Source: Calliphora vicina
Taxonomy: Eukaryota > Arthropoda > Insecta > Diptera > Calliphoridae
Direction of reading: 5' to 3'
NCBI RefSeq assembly: GCF_958450345.1
Contig: NC_088784.1
Coordinates: forward strand, 80,997,747-81,061,746
Length of the DNA stretch: 64,000 nucleotides
Below, in pieces: positions 22,911 to 34,328 of the stretch (the first letter of the stretch is position 1; the number at the start of each line of letters is the position of its first letter). Made by a program: the position numbers and the translations under genes. The notes under the pieces are model-generated. The model saw only the letters and a program-made list of their open reading frames with translations. It had not been told where the DNA came from and made no database searches.

Positions 22911-24317
22911 ACACTGAATCAATTAAGTCTCCGTACAAAAATACATGTAATATAAACTAGCAATTTATGGTCACTTTTCAATACATATTTAAACATTTTT
23001 TTAATTAATTTTATAAAAAATTTATAAACTAGAAATCAACATAAAAAAATACAAACATTTTCATTAAAAACATAAAAATTTACATAAATTCAATAATTGT
23101 ACTAAAAGTATCACCAAAAAAGTCTCCGTACAGTTGACCATTTTAAGGCAAGGAACCCCAATATTAAAATTAATTGCATTTAATATGTGGTAGGTCCTCC
23201 TTTCTGAGCAATTGCAGCATTTAAATGGCAGTGCATGAAATGGACCAGCTTTGTTGTTGTTAGGAAATCTATTTTATACCACTCTTCCATTATAACGGCT
23301 TTTAGATGATCTTTGCTCGATATATTGTGCTTACGAATCTTTCTTTCCAAGTGATTCCATAGATGCTCAATCGGGTTGAGATCAGGTGACTCAGCTGGGC
23401 GATTTAATTGCTTAGGAACATTATAAATAAGACATTCCTTTACTAATCCAGAGGTGTGTTTGGGATCGTTGTCTTATTGGAAGCAATACAAACGTCCCAA
23501 CCATAATTTTTGCATCAGTTTCTTTTAAGTTTTCTTTTAATATATTAAGGTATGCATATTTATCCATCTTTTCAATAAAAATAAGATTTCCCACCCCAGA
23601 TGAAGCCATGCAACTCCAACCAATTACGTTACCTCTTCCATGCTTTACGGATAGCTTCAAATGCTTCGGATCCATTTCAGTATTTGGCTTTTTCCATACC
23701 ATTTTTCTTCCATTAGAACCAAAAATTTATTATTGATGAATTCACTTTCATCGCTAAAAAAAAATTCGATTTCCAATTAGCGTAATCCAATCTCTTTCTC
23801 ATGTTCACTTTTCGAACAAGCGGCTTCTTACGGCTTACCCGACCATTGTATACGTTTAGTTTAAGAACGTTTCTTACAGTTTGGGGGTTTACCGTTAATT
23901 CATCAGTAGTTTTCAAGTTTCCCGCAATTACACATGCGCTAATTTTTGGATTACCTTCTACAAATCGTACAATTCTTCTCTCTAAGCGGTGGTCTAGTAT
24001 TCTTGGACGGTGATTTCTTGGTTTATTTGCCATTGTTCCGGTTTTTTTGGACTGTTGAATAACGTACTGAATGGAAGAGCGTGGTCTTTTTACAATATCA
24101 TTGATTTCAGTTAGACTTTTTCCTTCATTTTGCATTTATGTAAATTTTTATGTTTTTAATGAAAATGTTTGTATTTTTTTTATGTTGATTTCTAGTTTAT
24201 AAAATTTTTTATAAAATTAATTAAAAAAATTTTTAAATATGTATTGAAAAGTGACCATAAATTGCTAGTTTATATTACAAGTATTTCTGTACGGAGACTT
24301 AATTGATTCAGTGTAGG
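22911..24317 (-). mobile_element. Tc1-like DNA transposon, copy 1, long TIRs
   Basis: Ends tacactgaatcaattaagtc and gacttaattgattcagtgta. The TIRs extend about 180 bp inward with few indels (to about 23095 and from 24132), and TA lies at each border. The transposase relic 23180-24135 lies between them. Confidence 0.9.
23180..24135 (-). pseudogene. Tc1 transposase, frameshifted
   Basis: Starts MQNEGKSLTEINDIV (paired helix-turn-helix region), then SRKKPLVRKVNMRKRL. A slip in a run of nine T at about 23765 moves the first catalytic block (SDESEF) into another frame. A second slip near 23515 and a stop replacing Gln precede DNDPKHTSGLVKE. The last part ESPDLNPIEHLWNHLERK runs to TAA at 23180-23182. 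Between DNDPKH and NPIE there are 34 residues, so it was a DD34E Tc1-family enzyme. At least two frameshifts and one stop make it inactive. In life it would cut and paste its own TIRs into TA sites. Confidence 0.9.
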
Positions 24318-24391
24318 TCTCTACTTGTTTTATTTCATTTTGCTAAAAAGAAAGCTTTGGTCTATTCCTTTAAGAGCTTTTTGGTCGCTTA

Positions 24392-24641
24392 AGGTAGGGT
24401 CACACATGGCAAATATTTGCTCAAAAATGTGTAACCACTTTTTTAACACAAATTTGTTTGACGTGTTTACTCTTACAAGTGTTTTGTAAGATCAAACAGC
24501 ATCAAATAAAATAAAACTAAATTTTTTGTTTGGAATCGTCCTAAGTAAAATAAGTTTTTGAAATAAATAAATGACTTCAAATATATTTTATTTAGTGGTT
24601 ACGTCTTTTTCGTCAAATATTTGTCATGTGTGACCCTACCT
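24392..24641. mobile_element. 250-bp MITE with TTA target duplication (Harbinger-like)
   Basis: TIRs of about 27 bp with a few mismatches (aggtagggtcacacatggca at the left; its reverse complement at the right end). TTA lies at 24389-24391 and 24642-24644. A 3-bp TWA duplication is typical of PIF/Harbinger elements. Inserted in the tail of family-M copy 3. Confidence 0.75.
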
Positions 24642-25090
24642 TTAGTGGGATGCCAGTGGGATATATATTGAAAAAAAGTAAAAACTGTTTTTGATTTTGG
24701 AAAAAAAAATTTCAAAGACTGAAGAAATAGCTGTCTGCTGTCTTACTATCGAATTTCAAATTTCATCCCAATCGGGAGACATCGATTACAAAAGTTGTTT
24801 CACATGACATGAAATCTTCCAAATAAATTTTTGTTTCTACGACCAATATTTCGATATTTTACCCATCTGTTTGGTGGTGGGTATAAAAATATGAAACAAG
24901 AACGAAGTTATTTTGAATAGTGTCAGTCTACTTGATTATACTTGACTAGAAATAAGAACTTAATTAATTAATAATTTAAATATTTTTAAAATTTTTTTAT
25001 CCAAACCACTGTTTTTTCTATTAATACATACAAATGTAAAATCACAAGGAATAACCACTCTGATACTTACAAATTTTTATATATACACTA

Positions 25091-26809
25091 GGGTGGCTCT
25101 TATTTTGTTCCTTTTCAATGCTTTAAAAACTATATTTTTAAATATAGTAAAAAATATTATGTTTTTATTAGAACCGAAAATTTTTTTCGGTTGGCATATC
25201 TTTTGTACGTCAGATTGAAGGGTCCGCTTTTACAATGCAGAAATTGAAAGGCAGACATTTTTCTCATTCTCTTTTGAACTTGCCTAAACCTTTAACAATC
25301 GCGAAATTAATAGTCAGACAGAAATTTGTCGTTTCACTTTTTCGTTCTTTTTCGCTGTGTGAATATTTACATTGTCAAATGCATTTAAACATTGATGTGA
25401 GATAAATGATATGAAGCAAGAGCATGAAAATTGCGAAGAGTGGAAAAGAGAAACGAAAAATGTCTAGTACAGATAGTCGTGTACAACACACTCTACCTCT
25501 TCAACCCCTATCTTCATTGTAAGAGGGGACTTAGTACAGCAATGTTTTTTTGCATCGAAAATGTTGAATTTTGTGTCAACAAAGCATCATATTCGGGAAG
25601 TTTTGCTTTACATCTTTAATTTAAAAAAAGTGCCGCTGAAGCACACCGATGGTTGACCAAAGCTTATGGTGAATGTGTTCCATCTCTTTCAATGTGCAAG
25701 AGATAGTTTGTGCGGTTCAAAGAAGGAAAGGATGACAAAGATCACCCAGGCCAGACAAAAAAGTTTGAAGCCCAAGAATTGGAGGCAATACTCCATGAAT
25801 ATTGTTGTAGAACTCAACAAGAGCTTGCAAAAGCATTGGGAGCTACTCTAGCTCCCAGGATACATCCAAAACCTGGGAAATTGGGTATCATCAAATTGAA
25901 GCCGAGATACCTTGAAAGATGATTTTGCATGTCCGAAATGATGCTTGAACGCTACAAAAGTAAATCATTTTTGTACCGAATCCTTACATGGCATGAAAAA
26001 TGAATCCATTACAATAACCCGAAGCATAAGAGATCCTATGTAAAGCCCGGTCCACCAGACGAATCTACACCAAAGCCAAATATCCTTAGCGCTAAGGTAA
26101 TTCTCTGTATTTGGTGGAAGCAAAAGGATTCTATTTATTATGAGCTGCTGAAATCTGACCAGACCAACACAGGAAACCTGTACCGAATGCAATAGATTCG
26201 TTTAAAGCGAGCATGGGCCGAACAACCCCCAGAATATGCTACCAATATTATGTCCCCGCTTTATAGTCCAGACTGTGCCACTTCCGACAAATATTTGTTT
26301 CGATCGATGTAGAACACTCTCTCTTTGGGATACGCTTCACTTTGGAAGAGAGTATCCAATATTAGCTTGAATCGATCTTGGCCTCAAAAGATAAGCAGTT
26401 CTTTTTTCTCAGAATCCATATATTGCCAGAAAGGTGGGAAAAAGTCATAGCTAATAATGGCCAATACTTTGAATAAATTTATATTGTACAAATGTTTCAA
26501 ATCAAAAGCCAAAAATTTGAAAAAAATCTCGAATTTTTTGAAATTTCATAATAAGAAATTCGAAAATTTGGATTTTGAGATAGACATCTATGACTAATAA
26601 AACACAAAAACTATTTTTAATTGTATTTTTTTTAACATTTAATTTAAAATTTTTATGAAAATTTTTTAAACTTCAAATAAAATGTACAACCTTTAAACGT
26701 TATACGGTTTTGCTAAAATGGTTTTAGCATTTGATTTTTAGCTGACATGGAACAATTTCACACCCTGGGAGCATCGAAAATCGAATAAAGTGTAAAATTA
26801 GAGCCACCC
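25091..26809 (+). mobile_element. mariner element with GGGTGGCTCT TIRs
   Basis: Left end gggtggctcttattttgttc, right end agagccaccc, with TA at 25089-25090 and 26810-26811. At 1.72 kb it is longer than a usual 1.3-kb mariner, so it may contain extra sequence. It lies 36 bp from the penultimate syntrophin exon. Confidence 0.8.
25590..26480 (+). pseudogene. mariner transposase (mauritiana-like), inactivated
   Basis: Order of blocks: NLKKSAAEAHRWLTKAYGE near 25620, RFKEGKDDKDHPGQTKKFE, QELEAILHE and TQQELAKALGAT near 25730-25850, LKPRYLER then a stop, CMSEMMLERYKSKSFLYRIL, YNNPKHKRSYVKPGPPDEST near 26000-26060, CIWWKQKDSIYYELL, RLKRAWAEQPPEYAT, and YSPDCATSDKYLFRSM near 26260. The second catalytic Asp of mariner lies in a TGDEKW/HDNARPH context. 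Here the former reads WHEK and the latter is deleted, so the catalytic triad is broken, besides stops and a frame change. Confidence 0.88.
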
Positions 26810-26845
26810 TAATATAGACTCACACAGACACATTCATCTACTTAC

Positions 26846-27049
26846 TTTTGTTTCAATTGCTCGCGTTTCATGATCCTGGAAATGTAACTTTAATTTTGAT
26901 TTGCCATCATCGCTGGAGCCTCGCAATTGTGAGAATTTATATTGCCACACTATGGCTGAATCAGCACCCTCAGCTAATGAGAAGCCAGTTTGCCAGTCTA
27001 ATGTAAGTCCTCCACTCTTTCCATGATGTGAGACGGCAAAAGTTTTGCG
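26846..27049 (-). CDS. Syn2: gamma-syntrophin, penultimate coding exon (68 codons)
   Basis: Next exon of the same minus-strand gene. The acceptor is a good pyrimidine tract, gttcgttttctttgcag, ending at 27050; the donor is gtaagt at 26845-26840. The frame is phase 0 on both sides, so it joins the exon at 44826-45050 as ...VIKLG/RKTFAVSHHGK. It contains VWQYKFSQLRGSSDDGKSK followed by LKLHFQDHETRAIETK, almost residue for residue the conserved gamma-syntrophin stretch (vertebrate VLWRYKFSQLKGSSDDGKSK ... QIEAK). This C-terminal PH2/syntrophin-unique region is, in the family, the part that contacts the dystrophin or dystrobrevin coiled-coil region. The strong conservation against a background of decayed transposons argues that the gene is functional. 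The intron between this exon and the previous one is 17,776 bp. Confidence 0.95.
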
Positions 27050-27796
27050 CTGCAAAGAAAACGAACAAAATTATGTTGCCATTGTTAGTGTTATTGTTTT
27101 TGTTGTTGTTGGTATTATTATTATTATTTGTTGTTGCTACTGCTATTATACAAAGTATTATAGGAATTTTGTCGACGATGTGAAGGATGTGAAAATAAAA
27201 AAAAGCAAAAATATGAAATGAATGAAAGATATTTTGCTGGTACAATATACACTTTAATTCAACATAAAAATGCTGTAAAAAAAATGTGATGGTGAAAAGA
27301 AAAAAATATTTTCCTTGGGCCTGAATAAGTGGAAGAGAAACGTTGAGGATTTTATTTGTTGTTGCCGTTACATTTAAGTAGGTTAACAATAAATAAACAA
27401 ACAAACATCTCAACAAGCAGTCAACGGTATGTAACTAACTGGAGTTTAACTTGGAGTTTGAATGGAAGTTAATATTGTTAATGTGCAAAAAATATAAAAG
27501 TAAAGCAAACGAAAAGTTGACAACCAATCAAGATAAATTTATTTAGTATTAAAAGTATTAAATAAATGTCTACGCATATTTTAAATTAATTTCGATGATT
27601 TTATAATGCATATTTATTGACATATGAGAATTAACAGAATTTTTTCACAAGGCAGCTTTAACAGGTTTAGGGGTTTAAAATTATATCTGCAAATAATACA
27701 TAACTTAGTATCTTCAGCATAATTTTAGCACATAGGCGCAGCAGTTTTGATTCTTGATGCTTAAAATCATGTATGCAAATCTTTAGATACATATTT

Positions 27797-27950
27797 ATAC
27801 CCTACACCACCATAGTGGGGATGGTATAATGCGTTTGTGCAGATGTTTGAAACGCCCAAAAATATTAGCCTAACACCCACCTTAAAGTATACCGATCGAC
27901 TTAGAATCATTTTCTGAGTCGATTAAACGATGATCCGAGCAGAAATATAA
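27797..27950 (-). mobile_element. family-A repeat, partial copy 2
   Basis: Contains taccctacaccaccatagtg and tataccgatcgacttagaat; truncated after 'gagtcgattaaacgatg'. Confidence 0.7.
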
Positions 27951-27993
27951 AAATGTTGGAATCCAAATAAAATATCACAAAAATAAGTTTCAT

Positions 27994-28372
27994 ATGGGCA
28001 TTACCTGGGGTCATGAACGTACGTTCGTACGCTTTTAATGTCCAAAGAATATAGAAAACAAAACTTTTCCTAGCATTTTTTTTTTGCGATTCGTTAGCAT
28101 TTTGGTAGCTCTAAGAAGGAGTTCATGTGGTAACGAACGTACGCAAAATAGAAGTCAACTTTGGCTGACATTAGTGAAATTAAAAAATCTGCGAAATGGA
28201 ACGGAATATTTAAAAGCGATTAATTTATTTTAAAAGTGTATTAATGTAGGTCTCTATCCGGTATTTACAGAATAAAATATCTCTATTGGTTTTTGTTTAA
28301 TTGGCTTAAGTACCGGTCGCGAACGTCCGATTTTTCCTTTTTTTTATAATTATCACCATGCATTTTCCCATA
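27994..28372 (+). mobile_element. family K element, copy 1 (CGTACG-rich)
   Basis: Starts ATGGGCATTACC, carries aacgtacgttcgtacgc near 28016, gtacgcaaaatagaagtcaa and taagtaccggtcgcgaacg, and ends at ttttcccata. Colinear with 50241-50651. Confidence 0.7.
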
Positions 28373-28384
28373 AATATCTTTAAA

Positions 28385-28490
28385 TTTCGTTAACAAACAA
28401 GCAAACAAGTGTCGTGGCAAGGATATATATAAGTTTGTCATTCGGTTTGTAATTTCTACATTTTTCATTTACGACCCTACAAAGTATATA
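28385..28490 (-). mobile_element. mini-me-type repeat (family B), partial
   Basis: Contains ggatatatataagtttgtca and the core acgaccctacaaagtatata, and stops exactly where Tc1 copy 2 begins. Confidence 0.6.
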
Positions 28491-28531
28491 CTGTGATTGA
28501 GAAAACAATGGAAACTTTTCCAAATATTTCA

Positions 28532-30303
28532 TTAGTGGCCTAAAATCTGAAATAATTTTTTAAAAAACTTATTTTTTATAACTGCTACACATCGACGATG
28601 CATTGAACCAATTAAAGAGTCAATGGTCTCCTTTGAAATATTTTGCCATTCCCTTATAACCGCCTCCGATAAATCTTCCTTCCTGGTGTAATTTTGGGTC
28701 CTTATTTTACGATCTACAATTTCCCATAGATTTTCTATGGGATTGAGATCTGGCGATTGGACAGGCCACTTCAAAACACGTACCTCGTTGGTTACAACCC
28801 TAGAGGTGTGTTTCGGGTCGTTGTCGTGTTGGAATCTCCAAACTAGGGGCATATTTTCCTCAGCGTATGGATACATAACATCGTTTAATATGGTTCTGTA
28901 TCCTATACCTGTCATGGTATCTTTTATAATATGAATTGGGCCCATACTTTGCCCTAAAAAACATCCCCATACCGCCAAACTTTACAGTCTTATTTGCATA
29001 GTAGAAAAATAGAAGGTAGTTTCATTCTCTCTTTATTTTTTCAAATTCTACGTCTGACATGCTTAAGGATTGTGACGTTTTCATAAAAATAGTAATGCCA
29101 TATTAATTTTAAATTTTCCCTTTAATTCTTTGGGAATATTTAAATTACATTAATTTGAAAAATATTAAAACACATAAAAATTAGTTTATTTTCCCCAACT
29201 GCAAAAAAACCAAATATTTTTGCAAACATTCAAACATGATTTTTTTTAAAGTCTCTACATTACCCAACATACGACAACAGCGGCTGGCTATATCTAAAAC
29301 TCAAAGTAGGGCACCTTCGACATGCAAATTTTTTAAACGCGTGCCATTTTTTGATTTCCATCAGATTTCAAAGACTTTTTATATTTTCTGCAAATGCTCG
29401 GCTAGATCTTGAAAATACATTCATGCGTGTGCTGTCTCTTATAATTAAAATATAAAATATTTGCATAGTAATAATATAAATGGAAAAATGCATACGAAAA
29501 AGACCTATAAAAATAGTCAACGTGTTCCAATATAAGTAAGCGCACGTTAGAAATTGAATCAATAACTTCCAACACAACATAATACATTTTTATTTAAATA
29601 CTAAATTATAAATTACACATTTTCTGTAATAAATGTCTCGATAATCAGAATCATTTTTAGGAATGTGGCAACGCTTTTTATAATTCTCACAAAATAAGGA
29701 AACTTCAAAAAACCTTATTTTAAAAAACAAAATTTGATTGAAACTACCTTCTATATTTTTATCATGCTTATTTGTGTACTTTGGATCTAATCTTTTTCCC
29801 TTTGTTTGTCTTAAAAATGTTCTTCCATAACTGCCTCTTAAATTGTATTTGGATTCGTTGGAAAAGAGGACATTATTCCATTTCTGTATCGACCAGTTTA
29901 AATGATCCCTGGCAAATTGTAGACGAGCAGAACGGTTCTTTTTAGAAATGAGTGTTTTTTTCACAGGACGATAGCAACCAAGACCAGCCTCATTTGCCCT
30001 GCGACTAACTGTTCGGGTACTTATTTCTAATTTTTGGCTATTAACAACCTCTCGAGGAGTTATTTTTGGGAATTTCTTGAACTCTCTCGCTATTAAATTA
30101 TCTTGTCTAGGAGTAGTCTTACGAGGTCTTCCACCTAAATGTTGAGTTTTTGCAGAACCGATCTCACGAAATTTCTTTATAATTTTTGAAACTGCTGATT
30201 TGTATATTGAATATTTGTCACAGATACTTTTTTGTTTTAAACCAGCTTTAAAATCGTTAATTATTTTATTTTTTAAGTCTTCACAAATCCTAACTTTAGC
30301 CAT
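28532..30303 (-). pseudogene. Tc1 transposase split by a MITE
   Basis: N-terminal part 29775-30303 starts MAKVRICEDLKNKIINDF (helix-turn-helix), with RRANEAGLGCYRPVKKTLIS and the first catalytic block changed to LFSNES (family FSDES). The C-terminal part, below 28997, has HDNDPKHTSRVV and SPDLNPIENLWE. Relative to copy 3 five codons (EWLQS) are missing between them, so the normal 34-residue D-to-E spacing is 29 here. With the Asp to Asn change and the insertion, it cannot encode an active enzyme. Confidence 0.9.
28997..29766. mobile_element. 770-bp hAT-type MITE
   Basis: TIRs starting CAT (catagtagaaaaatagaagg and, from the other end, catgataaaaatatagaagg) share GAAGGTAGTTTC. The target site CTTATTTG is duplicated exactly (28989-28996, 29767-29774). 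An 8-bp duplication and CA-starting TIRs are hAT hallmarks. Near 29300-29400 it contains a piece also found in family G (agggcaccttcgacatg). Non-coding. Confidence 0.88.
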
Positions 30304-30377
30304 TTCCGTTAACTTTGAAAAAAAAAAACAATTATGCGAAAAACTTAGAAAAAGAAATTGCGGAAAATTACCAGAAT

Positions 30378-30440
30378 TTGTCGCCAATCGAATTCGTTCG
30401 GTTCCAGGTACTATCGCATGATTCGATTGCAATTACTGAA
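30378..30440. mobile_element. family-D-like scrap
   Basis: tcgccaatcgaattcgttcg and tgattcgattgcaatt resemble the ends of the MITE at 34817-35063. Confidence 0.35.
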
Positions 30441-30970
30441 TAATTCGATTTATATTACTGTATATATAAATCATGTAACCATTTTAAAATAATAATTCGG
30501 CTGAAAGAACTGAAACTATCAGTACGTGTAACTGAAATATTATTTATTATACATATATTTGTGGATCGCATTAAAAATAAATTTTATTTTATATTCCTCC
30601 TTAAATTTACAAAAATACATTATTGGGCATTAAAAATTTTAAATATTAAGATTCCAATTCTTCCGTCTATTTCTTCTTGTGTGTATCTTCTTTATTCGCT
30701 TGTCATATTCCATGTTCTTAATTTATTAAATGCCATAAAAGCGAAAAGGGCAATTGTTTTTTCACCGAAAGCTCTGCGAAATATAAAATACGCATTTGGA
30801 GTAACTATACACGTTGAAAGCTGTTAATAACCAATTCCATTTAGAAGACATTTACTAGCTCTTTGTCAACGGATATATACATATGTTCGTGTTGGAAGAG
30901 ATTCAAGATTCTTCTAAAATTATAGAAATCTTGTAAATAAACACACGTATGCAATGATCTTTAACTTACT

Positions 30971-31545
30971 AAGGGTCCTCATGTAAACGCTTAAAAGCCT
31001 CGCAAACTGTGCAATCTGTGCATTTTTACACTCTCGCAAATGAAATGTCAAAAAATGTATGGAAATTCGTTTGCACAACTCCGATAAGTTTGCGCGACAA
31101 TTTAGACTCGCAAACTTGAATTTATTGTGCATTTGATGAATCAGCTGCTTTTGTTTACTTTTATTTATAAGAAATAAAAATCAAATAAAATATAAAAATT
31201 TTGTGCATGTGAAAATTGTGTAATTTTGGAACAGAATGATTGTATTAAATGACATTTTGTATGAAAACATTAACCAACAGCTAGAACATAAACAAAGTCC
31301 TCCAAACTATGTATACCACCGTTTGTTCCAAAGATTTAACTTTCATTCAACATTTTAAAATTAAAATTTATACAATTTGAAAAAAAATTATTAAAGCTTT
31401 TGTTGAATTTTTTTATTTTTATTTGACAAATATAAATTTTCTGTATAAACTTGCACAAAATTGAAAAGGTGGGTTCATGAAACATGTCGCGCAAATTTGC
31501 CCATTTGCACAAATGGGAAACTTAAGCGTTTAAATGAGTACCCTT
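30971..31545. mobile_element. 575-bp MITE with AAGGGT ends
   Basis: Left aagggtcctcatgtaaacgc, right gcgtttaaatgagtaccctt, with further inverted matches inward (gcaaactgtgc / gcacaaatggg). Flanked by TTACTA on the left and ACTAT on the right, so a 3- or 5-bp duplication is possible. Non-coding. Confidence 0.7.
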
Positions 31546-33618
31546 ACTATTTCGTAACTGTTGAACATTTATATTGATAGTAGTATAATGCAATAATCAG
31601 CTTTTTATCTAATTGTTTCCCTTTATTAAAAATTGTTGCAAAATATATGAGATTTTTAGTTTATTTAATTTATTTATTTTAAATGTCAACTGAAATTACC
31701 AATTTGTATTTTTCGTCGGTTGTGAACACCGAATTGAATTTTCATATCACAATCGAAATTTTTACGGTTTTATAACTAATTATTGGTTACAACCTGAAAT
31801 TCTATGTTTAACTATAAATAGTTTAACGTAAACAATTATTTGATTACAACCACTATTAATAGCAGCTGTGATGAACAAATGCTAAATTTAATTTCGTTTT
31901 CATTACCGAATTAAGCATACAGTTGTAGTGAAGGTATGAATTGGGTAAATGAAATAATTTTACAATTTCTGAAACCATAATTCGATTACGATAATGGTTT
32001 TTTAAATATGAATATAGAAAATTGATTAATATAATAGATTTTCAATGATAATTATAAACATTCAGTTTACCATTTCGAATTTTTATAATGACAACCGATT
32101 TCCTATCGAACTGTTTTCTGTGTGTAGGAATTGCTCTTCTAGTATGTATGTATATTTTATTTGTTTACTATTTTTAAGCTATCATATTTTATAATCTATC
32201 AAAAAATATAAAAGAGGTTTTTCATTTTTCAAGAAAATTCCACATTTTCTCAATATTCAAATTTAACATCACTTATTTTTGGATTCGTTAAAGATTATGA
32301 AAAAAAACTGGGAAACAAAAAAATAAGGTTAGAAATAAAATTAATTTATATTTCTTCTCTAATCAAAATTCTATGTTTGAAATTGCAATGAAAAGTTTTC
32401 AAAAAAGTGTCTATTGAGGGAACTATTAAGGGGTCAATTTTAATTATTTGTTTAACATTTTATATTTTTAAATAAATTTCGAAAACTTATTTAAGACATA
32501 ATATCTTGTTGTCATAATAATAACAAATTTTTTACAGGCTTCCTAATTCAAACACGCAATCATGTTTCAATAATAAAACAAAAACTTTATTTATGAGCCA
32601 AATTTTTTGTTCGCAATAATTTTGCATTAACTTTAAACGATTTAAATGTACTAGTTTTAGGTTGTAACATACAAACCCAATCGAAATCCAGGCATGTGAA
32701 GGAAAAAGTTCAACTAAAGTTCAAACGGAAATGCAGGCATTAAAAAATTACTGCAAAAATTGCCACTTTCTACATATTGGGACATGTGAACGAACAGTTT
32801 TACTCAAAGTTGTTTTTTTTTGGATCCTTGGCGAGCAAGGAAAATTACAAACAAAAAAAAAATTGTATTAGAAAAAAAGTTCAATGACTGTTAGATGCTT
32901 TAGCATGAGTACGAGGCTTTATAATTTCATTTTTTACTTGTTTGTTTCTTCTTGTTTCTGTGCCAACCGACAAGACTAAAGTAATATTTTTATACTAAAT
33001 TCAATAGGCCGGTCCCTAAAGAATAGATTTTGAATCCGATGGTAACTCAAACTAACTTGTACTCATGTAAAACAAAATAACACCCATTTAAGGCAAATCT
33101 TTATTTTTTAAGGGCTTGTCTAATGTTTATGTGTGCAAGTTTTATATCCTTGATAGCAATTTTTTATTTGAATTTCAATGTGAATCGATAAAGATTTCGT
33201 GTTGAAGACCAACATCACGCAATCTGAACTTTGTATGAGATGTAATCAAGAACGTTTTTATTTTGTTTCCTAGCTCTAAGTTTCTTGTTGTTGCAATGCT
33301 GAGAATATTTTCCAAGACTGGTCAGAAAACATGGAATAATTACTTCAAATTATTGAAATTTATTGTTAGGTTTTTTTTTTTTTTATTTGAAAATTTTTAT
33401 ATTGTGTGGAATAGAAACATGCAATAATTCAAGTCATTTTAATTATACTGGTCAACAAGACGTTGGTGGTTTGTTTGTGGGAGAAACTACTAAAAGTTTT
33501 TAATTGTTTAAAAATCTAATAAAAATGTTAGCAGGTGGTCGCACTGTGGGCCTGGATTCTTAGGAACACAAGTATGAGGAAATTTTGCAAATGTTAAAAA
33601 AGTTTTAAATACAGAATA
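31546..33618. other. AT-rich intron DNA
   Basis: The segment ends near 32130 with gttttctgtgtgtagg, like a family-D terminus; otherwise no repeat or coding signal is recognised. Confidence 0.45.
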
Positions 33619-34275
33619 AAACAAGTAAGGAAGTATGGTCGGTCAAGCCCGACCATATAATACCCTACACTAAGTAAAAGAGCAAAAACATTTTTCTTTT
33701 AAAATTTCAATAATTTAACTTTTTGAGTGATTTTCGGAAGTGGGCCTTATATGGGGGCTATGACCAATTATGGACCGACCACCATGAAATTAGGTCGTGT
33801 GATTTATGTCTATAATAAGGTTAAGTATGTTGAATTTTGTGTGTGTACCAAAATTTTTAAGCGATTTATGCACGTTAAAGTGATTTTCGGAAGCGGGTCT
33901 ATATGGGAGCTATGACTATTTATGGACCGATCGTAACAAAATTTGGTGACATGGATTTTGTGCATATAAAACTTATTTGGAGCGGAATTTGTGGAGATAC
34001 ATTTATAAATTAAACATTTATGACCGATAAAGTCTAGGTGAAATAATGGACCGATTTCAGCCAGTTTCAATAGGCTTGGTCCTTGAGCCGAAAAAATAAT
34101 ATGTACCAAATTTCATCGAAATATCTTCAAAATTGCGACCTGTACTCTGTGCACAAGGTTTACATGGACAGCCAGCCAGCCGACCAGACGGACGGACGAA
34201 CATCGTTTAATCGACTCAGAAAGTAGAAAAAGTCGATCGGTATACTTTAAGGTGGGTGTTAGACTAATATTTTTA
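33619..34275 (+). mobile_element. family-A repeat, copy 3
   Basis: Starts aacaagtaaggaagtatggt with hairpin ggtcggtcaagcccgacc, then cggaagtgggccttatatgg and ccagccagccgaccagacgg, and the 3' part to ggtatactttaaggtgggtg. The final hairpin is missing. Confidence 0.85.
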
Positions 34276-34328
34276 ATATTTATATTGTACGAAAAAAAAA
34301 TTATGGCATATTAAAATTTTGAAACCCA

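Larger units (their letters stand above)
22357..24337 (-). mobile_element. mini-me-type repeat (family B), copy 3, split by a Tc1 element
   Basis: Left hairpin side tatacccttcaccatgag; right side ggtgaagggtatataagatt and GCCGAATAT at 22911. The Tc1 interrupts the end, and 'ggtctctacttgtttt' (24319-24334) is the expected family-B terminus AACAAGTAGAGACC on the minus strand. Confidence 0.65.
21738..24830. mobile_element. family M element, copy 3, carrying nested insertions
   Basis: Left end ggggatttcatgtcatgtga at about 21740; right end ttcacatgacatgaaatctt near 24815. The two ends are inverted copies. Interior words (ttgaagatctattaggtcgc, gtgggatgcgagttgg) match copy 1 at 7882. It has been split by a mini-me (about 22357-24337, itself holding a Tc1) and by the small MITE at 24392-24641. 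Confidence 0.65.
15333..26845 (-). other. last syntrophin intron (11.5 kb)
   Basis: Bounded by the donor gtaagt of the 26846 exon and the acceptor of the 15332 exon. It contains a foldback element, three Tc1/mariner-superfamily relics, a family-A repeat, a four-level nest (21738-24830) and a mariner with TIRs. No other coding exon was recognised inside. Confidence 0.85.
28491..30377 (-). mobile_element. Tc1-like transposon, copy 2, one end lost
   Basis: The left TIR starts ctgtgattgagaaaacaatg and matches the TIR of copy 3. The 5' leader ahead of the transposase matches copy 3 up to about 30377, where unrelated family-D-like sequence begins, so the other TIR is missing. A 770-bp hAT-type MITE splits the transposase. 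Confidence 0.85.

Noticed and set aside
26970..27416. Open frame of 148 codons, - strand, overlapping the syntrophin exon
   Set aside because: It is in a different frame from the exon and runs through intron sequence with GTT/ATT repeats.
29590..30432. A 280-codon open frame as an intact gene
   Set aside because: It is the N-terminal part of a Tc1 transposase plus sequence from the inserted MITE and from upstream leader; the catalytic Asp is Asn and the C-terminal part is 770 bp away.
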